The notes beneath the pieces were generated by a model. It saw only the letters and a program-made list of their open reading frames with translations, searched no databases and was not told where the DNA came from. Positions 11,069 to 22,600 of a DNA stretch of 64,000 nucleotides are shown here, one piece after another. Source of the DNA: Gnetum montanum (Eukaryota > Streptophyta > Gnetopsida > Gnetales > Gnetaceae); the NCBI GenBank assembly GCA_015680685.1, contig MNCI01018082.1:845610-909609 (forward strand), written 5' to 3'. The position numbers were made by a program, and so were the translations under genes. Positions within the stretch are counted from its first letter, which is position 1; each line of letters starts with the position of its first letter.

Positions 11069-13621
11069 TTACAACCATGGTTGCCAGCCTTCCCAAATTC
11101 TCCCAAGCAAATTAGAATCGGTGGCCTGATCGATGAGACAGTCAACTTGCTCCTGCACAGATTCACATATGCTTCGGTTGATAGTTGCCCTGACATTGTG
11201 CTCAGGGTTGCCACGCACAATTCGTTCAAGATCTTTCAAATAAGGCTTGTCCGCATGAATGGAAGAGTGGAGTTCAGAAATGAGGATATCTGCTGGGTTC
11301 CATAAATTCAACTTACGATGAGCATTTTCAATTTTCAAGGCAACATGCTTCTCTTCTCGGGAACTCATCTCACAAGCTTGGCTTCTAACATTGCCTTCCA
11401 TAACACATGCAGTTCTCATAGCTTCATTTTTCCAGTCAACCAGTGGTTCATGGGTGAAGATATCCAACACAGCAGAGATATTTTCCCGATTTGACTGCAA
11501 AGCAGATAGTGTGCTGATCATGTCATTACGCAGCAACCCAATTGAATCCAGTGGCAGAAGTAAGTTGGTAAATTGAGGAGTCAGCCTGAACGGTACCAGC
11601 TCAGGAACAGGAAGCAAAATCACACCAGTGCCAAAACTGTATCCAAAATCTATAGGAACAAGGGTCCCGGTTTTAGTATCCATCAAAAAATTTGACAGGT
11701 GTCTGTCTCCGACCCCAGCTATGTAGCCACAAATACTGAGTGTAGCTAAACTTCGAACAAATTGAGATCTTAATGCAAGAAAGGATTCTGCACTTGTTGC
11801 CAACCTAGAAATTCCTACCTTCAGAGCATCAAATGGTACCTGTGAAGCCAGTGCATTCAGTCTTTTACTCGTTTCATCTGCTCCAACTTTCCTGTACATG
11901 TTTGTGTAATTTACTGACGACTTTGCCGAGGACCCACCTCGTTTTTTTACCCACTCATGGTATTCATTTCGCAAATGTGAAAGCAAGCCCAATGGAGTAT
12001 TCTTTTCATTTCTTGAAGCTAGTCGTGCAGTTGTTGGAAGCAAATGGACTAACCCATCCTTGATGACATCATCAATTACACGAGTGTCATCTACAAATTC
12101 AATAATGCCACACTGTTTGGACACGGGAATGACAGCATAGGTTCTTAACGAGAGCCTCCTTTTAGCACAAGTACCATTTCTTGATAAAATTGAATTCATT
12201 ACTTCAAATAACTGCTCAATCCTTTGATCCAGTCTTAAATCCTCTCCACCCTTCACCAAAAATTTGTGGTCTTTCTCGTCGGATCCCCGCATTTTCAAAA
12301 CTTTTGGACGTTGTTTAGAGTTTAAGCATACCAAGGCTTGATCAAAGCTAACCAGTTTAACATGGAAGCATGGATATGGCTGCTTATAGCTGCTATAACT
12401 ACCGGGCATTTCAACAGGCGCTCTACCGCATTCACCCATGTCAACTGATGTTGAATGGGTTGATACGTCAAAATCAGCCATCCATTTTGATAAAGAGATC
12501 AAGTTGATCTTCCCTATCTGAAGATTCTTTTGAGATTTGGCCAGGTTTTCCATTACATCTTTTATAGAATTGGAGAACGTTTTCTCATCCATGTTTTTGA
12601 GTTTACTTCCATTCTCACCAAAAGCTCTCAAAATCTTCTTGCAATAATCCTGAGCAAACTTCAGGTTATATTTGCCTGATTTCCGATTGTCATCAGACAT
12701 GGCTCTCACATCTAAACAATCTTCAAACATCTGACAAAATGCAGACTCAACACCTTGGTTATTTCCTACACTCAAGCAATTCTTAACATGTGAAATCCAG
12801 TACTGTAACCGTTGTTCTGGAAAAGTGAGATCCTGGAGGGCACGGGTAAGCCCCTTCAATGTTTGGTTGTTCAAAAGAAAATTGATTTTCTTCGTTCTTT
12901 CCAGTCCTATTGGTCCAAAATCTGCCTGACTCACATTAAAAGGAAAATAGAGAGCTTGAGGATAAGAATTTGCAATGTCTTCCAGAACACTTACAAGAAC
13001 TGCCCCTTCTTCCTTATCCATGACGGCAAGAATTTGAGGGATCCATGCTATAAAAAACCAACATGGCACCCCCTTTAGTTGTCTGACAAATTCCAAATGA
13101 GTATCAGTATAACGATTCAGTAATGTTAAAATTCTGGCAATACCATACTGAAATTTCGTTGCGCTATTCAGCTTTACAGCCTTCATGATGTACTTCACAA
13201 CCAATGCTGGATAGACAGATGAATTAGGAAGGCCTTTGGATGAATCTCCATCCCTCAATCTCAGCCTGATCTCATGGCAACAATTTCCATAATCTGCGGT
13301 TGAAAGAAGTTGATCACATAATGCAGCAAATTTTAGATAAACTTTTGCGACCGCCTTTGATGTGAAATGTGTTTTCTCCTTGAATTGATCGATATTTGAG
13401 ACTTCACTAAACAAACTGGAATATGCTACATATGCGGAGCTGAATAATGAGACGCAACTCTCTAGTTCTTTTGGGCTAGTGCAACTTGTTGACAATGATT
13501 TTAAGGAAACTGTTGCAAGAAGGGATGTCACATTTCCTTCCAGCAATTTCAAACCAATTTTCCACTCGTCCTGGCTTTGGTATGATGGATTTTTTGCCAT
13601 GGATGTTATATAATCATGCAC
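11069..13621 (-). CDS. DNA-PKcs: DNA-PKcs terminal exon: FAT end, PI3K-like kinase and FATC, 2553 nt
   Basis: 850 codons plus TAA at 11071-11069. Exon residues about 1-390 finish the FAT domain ([36 protein letters not shown]). The kinase spans about 420-740: [13 protein letters not shown], the ATP-binding lysine in [10 protein letters not shown] (residue 457), the catalytic loop [10 protein letters not shown] (Asp639, Asn644) and the metal-binding DFG in PIDFGYSFG (Asp658). [16 protein letters not shown] follows, as in human. FATC (about 819-850) reads [18 protein letters not shown] then [10 protein letters not shown] Gln conserved in human LRQDQR is Leu here, and the human TQ at Thr3950 in the activation loop has no counterpart (GTGVILL). 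The acceptor TGTTGCAG fixes the exon start. Confidence 0.96.
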   Translation of the reverse strand: MHDYITSMAKNPSYQSQDEWKIGLKLLEGNVTSLLATVSLKSLSTSCTSPKELESCVSLFSSAYVAYSSLFSEVSNIDQFKEKTHFTSKAVAKVYLKFAALCDQLLSTADYGNCCHEIRLRLRDGDSSKGLPNSSVYPALVVKYIMKAVKLNSATKFQYGIARILTLLNRYTDTHLEFVRQLKGVPCWFFIAWIPQILAVMDKEEGAVLVSVLEDIANSYPQALYFPFNVSQADFGPIGLERTKKINFLLNNQTLKGLTRALQDLTFPEQRLQYWISHVKNCLSVGNNQGVESAFCQMFEDCLDVRAMSDDNRKSGKYNLKFAQDYCKKILRAFGENGSKLKNMDEKTFSNSIKDVMENLAKSQKNLQIGKINLISLSKWMADFDVSTHSTSVDMGECGRAPVEMPGSYSSYKQPYPCFHVKLVSFDQALVCLNSKQRPKVLKMRGSDEKDHKFLVKGGEDLRLDQRIEQLFEVMNSILSRNGTCAKRRLSLRTYAVIPVSKQCGIIEFVDDTRVIDDVIKDGLVHLLPTTARLASRNEKNTPLGLLSHLRNEYHEWVKKRGGSSAKSSVNYTNMYRKVGADETSKRLNALASQVPFDALKVGISRLATSAESFLALRSQFVRSLATLSICGYIAGVGDRHLSNFLMDTKTGTLVPIDFGYSFGTGVILLPVPELVPFRLTPQFTNLLLPLDSIGLLRNDMISTLSALQSNRENISAVLDIFTHEPLVDWKNEAMRTACVMEGNVRSQACEMSSREEKHVALKIENAHRKLNLWNPADILISELHSSIHADKPYLKDLERIVRGNPEHNVRATINRSICESVQEQVDCLIDQATDSNLLGRIWEGWQPWL

Positions 13622-16600
13622 CTGCAACACCAAACATTAAAACAACCACAATGTTCAGATCAACCACCGTAAAAATCTGATATCCATTTCTGCGAACAAG
13701 TATTTAGTCATTACTTTAAACAGACATAAGCACAGGTCAACCAACTTCCGGTTACAGTTGGCCAATGTATAAATGCCTAAAGTTAATCAAACTGATGAAC
13801 TCTTTGTTATGAACAAATTGAATTTAAATAGATGATTGGGCTAATTTTCCAGGACTGTCAGGTGCTTGTTTTTCAAGTTGACAAGCTTGGTTTGAGCCTG
13901 GGTGCAGCTACTTGAAGAGGTTAGACTTTTCCTCATCTACCCACCCTCCTGGGACCTGCTTTGCAGGATGACGTAGCTCTGGGTGATGATTGTGCTACTT
14001 TTCCCTTAGAATGCAGAGCAGTAGTCTCATAATAAACACATGGTGGGTCATACAAAAATTTAGCCATTGGTGATTATTAAAATCATATGCATGTACATTG
14101 AGGTAGTAGAAGTTGAATTAAATTCCATAAGCATGTACAAATAACAAAATTTTAGTTCTGTGCACTAAGACCCTCTTGGATCTTCTAGACAGTTTTTCTA
14201 AAGTCATCTTTTTGTCCATAACTCAGTGTTCCTGGATCCGGCGGGCTCAAGCACTAGAAATGAGGGATTGGGGTAAGCCCAATTTACCAACCACACCTAT
14301 CTACCATGCGAGGTTCCAAGACCAATAGTCAAGAATAGTGAATTCTTATTATCATTAACAGCTTTTAACCAACCCAGTAGCCATAAGCTCTTGAAGGAAG
14401 GCTGGATTTTCCCACTAGAATTGAACATGTGACCAGGGTTTTCTATGTCAAGATTCTTACCACTAAGCTAACACCTCAATATTACTTGCTATTACTTTTA
14501 GGCATGCTTCTCCACAAGCTAGCTGGATAATCAAGGTTTTCAGGAAGAAGCGCTGCAAACATAATGCATAATGTATTTCTCCTAACATGCATTTCAATCG
14601 TACTTCCTTATACAGGCTGCTCTGAAAAAATGCATCATGCAACATTCTGAAGTGCTTCAATCTTGCAACTAGTATTCATGATATTGTAAAAGCCGTATGC
14701 ACCGTAGAAAATTATTTTTATAATATTTAAACTTGAAACTTGTTTTTGAGGCTCAAAATGAATCTAGATGTTGTCAGGTGATAATAACATTGTCTTAGAA
14801 TTAAACGAGTTGAGTGTAAATGTTACTATTTATAAGTCCCAAAAGATAAACATTAAAAGGTCACCAACCTGTTGCAGCATCTTCCTTGCTTCAAAAGAAT
14901 TTACGGTTAACTCACGATCTGCTTGAAGACACCTCAGCTTTATAAGTGTTTTAAAGAAACCAAAATCCAAGTTATCCTTTTGCAAGGAGCCTTCACAATG
15001 TGCCATATACTGGTTCATGTATCCCTGTGAAGTTACAATAGAGGCCATTAACAGAAAGCTAGGTTTACACATAATATTTCATGGTCAATAATTCAGTTAA
15101 CACCGATGTATTTTCATCAACTATCAATAAGAGCGTTCTTAGGATAATACATCAAATACATATGATGAAGCTGTATATAGTGTCCAACCATTTTTGTCAT
15201 CCAAATTTCAAGAGAAAACACTGAAATCTACATTGTCTTAAACATATGGAATTTCCTGTAATCAAAAGTACAGGATAAAATTACTATATGCTATTACCAT
15301 TGAATGTGACAAAAATACATCATGCCAACACACACATTCCCAGTGTGTACTCGTGCTCGACTTAATATACTTCGTTGTCATTGTGAACAAGTGTATCGGA
15401 TCATTTGATGTGCTCTGCAGATTACTTAAAAAAGATTTTTGTTCACATTCATAAGGAATAATTTTATAGGAAAATACATAGCAATGGCTGACAAGTTCAA
15501 ACAGACATGATGCATGGACAATTTACATGCCAATGATGCCTCTGCCATCTTCATAGATCCATTCATCGCTTCAGGACATTAATACTCTTCGATTGACTTA
15601 AAAATACGCTTTCTAGATGTTTAACTAGATGCAACTGGATGGACAATGGTAAACATATGTTTTTCAAAAATACATTAAGATATGATTAACCTGTAATCGT
15701 CTATACCTAAAATAAGTATTGGGCAGGAAAACAGCATTTTGTAATTCCAATATCCTACAAAGATTTCACAGCAGGGTGGACATGGATTTGATGGAATACT
15801 AGTTCAATTTGGAGCACATTTCTAACGAATGTGGTTTATGAAAGTTGCAAATACTGAGACAATCAAATGTTGGGCAGAATCAATGCATTGGACACCAAAT
15901 AATGTGTGGTTGGCAGTGAAACAAAAACAGTGGATCAAGGTTAGGGATGTGTTGATGGCTGATAATTTTGTTTTATAAACAATTTTTACATCTATTTCCT
16001 TTCTATATTGCCCGCATATAATGTTCGATCATATTTCCTGGTTGATTTTTTAGATATCAAGGAACTCATGGACATACTGCAAATCAATTTTTTCTCATTT
16101 ATCATCTTTTTAGCTGTCCCAAAAAAATGAGGTAAAATGAGTATACAGTTACATGACCCTGTCTGATGCTTTCTTTTGTCATAAAATCATTGCCAATAAT
16201 TAACTATATAAATTTAACTTTAAAAACCTTTATACAATTTCCATAAAATTAATCTACATACCTGAGCTGCATCATATGACCCTCGCAACATCAAGCCTCT
16301 TGCAGCCTCAAAGAAAATATTAGCTTTTTCAAATTCTAGGTCAGCATTCATGTGCATCTTTAAGCTTTTTAATGCTCTCTGTGGTTGTTTTGTTATCAGA
16401 GAAGAAAACTTCTGCAGATATAACAATCGATTTTGTGCAATATCATCCCATGCTTCTACATCATCAAACTCAGGAGCTGGCCAGCGCTTGCGCCACTTTG
16501 AAAGCAAGCTGCAAAAGATAGCATGTTTCTATAAAAAGGTATAGAACCATCAAGATATGGCTATAACTTAAGCTATACGTTAGAAATTTTTATAGTACAT

Positions 16601-19600
16601 AGACAAGAAATGGACCACTAATCATAAAAATGCTGAATCAGATGGAGGAGCAACAAATGGTTATTTTGCATAAATTGGATGGTTTAAATGCCAAAAACAT
16701 CTCGATTTTCTCCTTCATTGGAGAAGAATGAACAAAGTAACGGCAGGTTGCCTGACATCAGGATAGTGACCTCTGAAACGTTAAAGAGGAAGAAGAAAAG
16801 CGAGAAAAAGGATTGAACCGCCAATTAGTGTTATGAATGTAAAGCTAAATCTTTTAGCTTTATTGTTTAATGGATCAATATGGCCTTTTTAGAAGGGATG
16901 GGCTATTGTTAGTTGGGGCCTTTCTGGATAGTTCTATGTGGTTTATTTTTAATTTACAAGTGATTATCTATGATGTTCTACATTGCTGAGATCCTTCTAC
17001 AAGGATAACTTCCAGATATATCTAGATTAGAGTCTGTAACATGTCCTTGCCTATTTAAGGGTTGGGCGTCTCCTGCAGAGGCTTTCCTCTGTTCTTAAGG
17101 ATTTTACCTCATAAATAAATTGTTTTTTATTTGCCATTTTGTATAAGCTATTATTCTGATTCTGGCCTTGGTTTTGCATTTCGTTCATTATCTTTAAGAT
17201 TTTTATACAGTGTTATATATATGTATATATGTATGACACATTGTCACTTTTCTATCCATGTCCTCCGCTGTGCTGGTTTCCACCAACAATTAGTGGGGGA
17301 TTCCTGAAAGAAAGAATGAGAAACTGTTTGAAAGAATTCCAAAACTCCTGAAAGAAAAGATGCAAATTAAATTAGACATCGTGAAGGCATCAAGCACAAG
17401 AAACAAAGGAGATAAGCCAATTCCCGTTATCATCAAGTTTAAAGATGCTCAAGCAAAGAAAAACACTTGAAATAGTCGTTGGATCCTCAAAGAGGAAAAG
17501 CTATGGATAAACAAAGATCTTACACAAATTTGTCAAGAAAATGTAAGAGGTTAAAAACGTAAAAGAAACAAGGGCTCAAGAAAAATTGCATATTTAACTG
17601 CAAACTATATTCTTATGATTAACGAATCAACTAAATAGGGTTTTTCCTCTTGCACTGTGGGTTCTTCGATGGGTCCATATATGACAAGGTTACAGCTGAT
17701 GTAGATGATCTATATGTAGAGAGGCTAAAGTCAGGTGGAACTCTCATATGGCAACCAGTTTGGCAGAAGTTAAATTATGCTTTAGAGTTTGGCTTGTATA
17801 GTAATTAGTGCATTAACAAGGTAGCTTTATTGTTTAAAACTGGGGGCAGGTCTAATTTTAATCATTACAGATTGATAAAAGTTAGCAACATCTTTGCTAA
17901 GCTATTCAAAATTATTCTTGAATGAAAAATTAGCAATTGGGCAGAGAAGCATCATGTGCGTGCAATTTCTCAAGCAGGTTTCATATAGTACCACTGTTCT
18001 ATTGATCATATAGTTACTTTGAAGCATCTTATGAATGATGCTAAGAAACATCCAGGTAGGAAATGGTTCGTTTGTTTTGTGGACTTCTGTGAAGCTTATG
18101 CTTTTGTGAATCGAATCAAGTTGTGACAACGACTGCACAATATTGGAACACCCTCAACTTTGATATCTGCAATTCAAAAACTATACCAGGAGGTTTGCAT
18201 CTAGCTTCAATATCACAACTCCTAAGAGACTGCCATTTTTCATAGTAGCATGGCCGTGTAAAAAGGTTGTCCTTTGTCACCTACACTTTTTGAAATTTTC
18301 ATTGATGAGTAAACAACATGGATGCTAGATGTGCCATCTAACTATTTAATTATAATAAAGAATTGTAGTTAAGACTTCTTTTAGCTAATGATGTTGCCTT
18401 GGTATCAAAAGCTAGTGAAGAATTGTAACTTATTCTTAATATCTTAGATAAATTTTGCCGATACGTGGGAATGAAGATGAATGTCAATATAACTAAGCTC
18501 ATGATTTTTAAAAAACGGAAGATTGATTATTCCTTCAAGATAGGAGACAAGATAGTGGACATAGTTAAAAACTATTAATACTCTTGGAATACTCCAGCAA
18601 TTGCACGTAGGATTTGTGTATTAATCAGAGGATTAGTGCTGGAATGAAGGTTCTTTATTCTTTTTAAAAGAGATGCAAACAAGAGTCAATTGTGGCATGG
18701 GATATTTGGAAATAGCCTTTCAGTATAGTAGTACAACCGGTCCTCTTGTAGGAATGTGCTGCTTGATTCTTGAGTTAAAATGGTTGCACAAGTTGGAAGA
18801 CATACAAAAGCAATATTTATTAGGAGGAATTCCAGGTTAAACAAGCTCTGTATAATATCTTGCTCTTAGAATTAATGTTGTATCCTTTGCAGGTGAAGGT
18901 TATTTATCAGTTTGTTGCTTGTAACAGAAATGTAGCTATTCTACAGTGAATAAGTCCTCCAAATTGGTACTACAAGCTACCCAGCAGGAAGCCTAGTACT
19001 ATTAGTAAGTTTTATGGCTCCAAAAAATGAAACGTAGGCGATACACTTTTTTCCCCCTTTCCAAACAGCTTTGGCAAAGTATTAAGCACAAGGCACTACA
19101 AAAATGTTGGGATCGTGATAAAAGGAAAAAGCAATAGAACTTAAATAGTATTAATGGCAGAATCACTGCAAAGGTAGAGTATTTAATGGTTGCAATTCCT
19201 TAGCAGCTGCAAACTCAAATTAGCAGCGCAAGAATGATTTATCATTATTTTAGAATAAAAACTGACAGATGGAGTAACATTCTTAGAATTAATGTCATGT
19301 GTTCTCTAAAATGTACCAAAATTAGGCATCTTCAGAGAAAATGGAACATTAATGTCCATGATCTTAATAATTTGTTTCAAACTTACCCAAAGTTGGTAAC
19401 TTTGTGAATGAAGTTTTTCAATTGCATTCCATGTTTGTTTCACCTATCTAATCTAGAATTTCACATCAGTCTAATTTAAAAATAATAGAACTTGAGTTCT
19501 CAACCAATAAATCTATATAGGAGTTTATGATCATTCCACACCTGGTTAAAAATATTGAACTGAAGAAAACCTAATCATGCAAGCATAGCATTGTATTAGA

Positions 19601-22600
19601 TTGTTGCCAAACAGGTTTCAGAAATACACACCTCTCAATCTGAACTTCACAGTTATCTTGCATGGCAAGTTCTATAAATTCATCAAGTTCAACTATGCGT
19701 TGTAGCTGTGGCAACAGAAGATGCTTGGTAGCTATTGCAAGTGGATGTATACCTGACCATTGCTTCCTAAATGTCTCATATGATTTTTGAATGTAAAAGA
19801 TTGCTAGGTCAAACTGATCACTTATAACAGCTAAAGTTGCAAGATCTGGACTATAATCAACAAGTAGCAAATCTCTTCTTGAAGGTTCATCAAATGCTTG
19901 TTGAACAAAACATGACAGCAATGAGCTATAGGTTGTTAATTTAACTGAGCCTTTAACGAAAAGCCCTAAATAGGGATCCTGAATACTTGAAGACCACAAC
20001 TTTCCAAATTCAGGTTCTTTGGATTCATCATCTTTTGTCTGGCAAAGAGTATCCTCCATGATATCTTGCCACTGGTTTAAATCAATTAGACACTGTAGAC
20101 GCTGGTCATAACATATATCTTGTTCTATTGGTGTGACATTCATACCTGCAACAAAAATCAAACACCAATGTTCAACTACTGCAAATCCACCAACGTAGCA
20201 TGGAAGCAAAAGAATGGAGGTGGTGTTAACCTGAACCTGAAGTTGATTCTTCCAGTTGATTTATTGCTTTGTCATACAGCTGAAGAGCTTTGCTTGTTTC
20301 CCCACGTAACTGAGCCTCTATAGCATGTACAGTAAATGCAGCTTTTGCAAGTTTATTCTTATAAATTGAAAGGACGATATCAGATTCTCCAATTGATTTA
20401 TACAATTTCACAAGCTCTAGCCATGCTTCACTGGTGGCATCAGTCTCATTAACTCTCCTACTTAAACCACAGTGCCTTTTGCTCTTTATTTCTTGCAATT
20501 GATCTTGCATAGTCTCGAATACCAGAACATTTTCTAAAAATAAAATTCCTGTATGATAATTCCTTGACTTACGAGCAGCAAGACCAGCAAGTTTTGGATT
20601 AATGTTAAAATTATTTGTTTCTAAACAGAGATCAATTACACAGCCAACAAAAGACCCGCAGTATTTTGTTCTTTTTAACGCATTTTCAATGCCTTTCGTA
20701 AGAGTCAGATTCAATTCTTTCTCCACCCTCTGGTATTCACCTGAAGCTTGTGAACATATTGCTTGAGAAAGAACTAGGACCAGAAGTCTTGCAAACACAG
20801 CATCTTTCTCAGCTAATGCAGATAAAGGAAGGATCACATCCTTGTATGCAATTTCAATGTCTGGAAGCTCTCCTGAAGATTGAAGTCAAACAATGAAGGT
20901 TAAATGGACCTGGCTTAGGAAAAGAGAGCTTGTTTCTCCAAACTAATTAAATCTTCATCACAAATAAAATATGCCAGCATTTGTATACCTGTACGATACC
21001 GTCTCATCATTTGTACTTTGTTTGCTCTCTCTAATGATTGGTGAACTAACTGAGATTCCCGTCTACGTAATGCACCTAAAACACCGGTTTTAGTCTGTGA
21101 ACGGTAATCACTGGACCTGGGTATTCTTCTCCTCAATCTTGCAGTTCTATCAACCCACGTTCCCCTTTCATGCTCGAGGGCATGCTGACTCCCTCTAACA
21201 TTTTCTGATAGAGATGGTACTTGGCTTTCTCTGGTTATATCTCCAAAGGTAAAATTCTGAGAAACAGTTAATGACGAAGATGGCACATAGGTGGCACGAA
21301 TTAAGTGTTTATTTTTTGAAATGCCTTCACCTTCAAGAATCTGAGAACCAGGTGTTCTTACAAACTCATGGGTGCCTTGTGTCCCTGTAAAAATTGGCGT
21401 CATTGGTAGTGTTCCTCCTAACCATGCTGTGTTAATGGTATAATCATAAAATTCACAGTCAGAGAGTGGAGCATTGAATATAGCACGGTCAAAGTCAACA
21501 GAGTCTTCACAAAGCTGCATGCAAAAACACAAATTTAATACAACTAGCAACAATGCAAAACATTTGTTCAAGTTGTGTATGGGAAATCAACGTAAAAGAT
21601 TAAAACAATTGCGCCTCTAACCTTAAGTAAAAGTACATCTGCAATCTGAGGCCAGCAATCTTCAATATCTGGGTCATACATGTAATGTATTATCTCAACA
21701 AAACGTTCGCTAATATTCTTAGCCAGTTCTCCGTGCCAAAAGCTCTGAAGATTATGCCTGATGATATCCGCACCATCGTTAAGGCCAAGCAAAAGATAAC
21801 GTCGGAGAACCTCATTTTGACCGAGGCCTTTTTCCTTGTACAAGAATATAAGGGTTTCATAAAACAATTGGCGACAATCATTGCTCTCATGGGTAGCAAA
21901 GACTTCCACAAGAAGAGGCAACACCTTCTCTGTGACTATATCAATAGATATCTCCTTAAGTAGCTCCTGAACTAGCTGAAGAGATTTCAATTGTGCAAGT
22001 TCATCTCTATGAGACAGAAGCTTTGACAAAAAAGGAGAAATGATGTTATATAAGTTAGCAGTCAAGCTAGGCTTCCGAAGAAGAATTTCTAATGCTTTCA
22101 AGCGAAAAGTACCATGTACTCGTGCCAACACATCAATCACAATGGAAACATAACTTTCAAGAAATGTAGGATGGTGCACAGTGACCTTGTTCATAATGTT
22201 TAAGTAGCGTGTCAAGTCTCCATCCTTTGACATAGACACAAGGCTTTCCCTTAATGGAATAAGAAGCTTCTTTAAATCGATATTCAATTGTCCATCATTA
22301 CAGAGTCTCAATATAATGCCAAGTACTTCTGCAGCAGCTTCATATAAAGTTTTTATCTTGGAACTTAAATTCACAAGAAGATGCTTGCAGAGGTCATCCT
22401 CTGTGATACTGCAATTGTTGGATGGCTCACACACAGAAATGCCCAAAGATGCCATTGTTTCCAAAATCTTCAATCCTGTGTACCTTTCAACAACATGTTT
22501 GCTATTTTCATCCAGATTTCCTTCACCAGCCATAACATACGTGAAAATAATCTTACGATCAAGGCTTATAAAATCTTTCCATTCTTTCAAATAAGTACTT

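Noticed and set aside
11069-13633. Assigning the kinase to ATM, ATR or TOR, which plants commonly have
   Set aside because: The FATC ending (WEGWQPWL), the [12 protein letters not shown] block, the NUC194 region and the SQ/TQ linker fit DNA-PKcs only.
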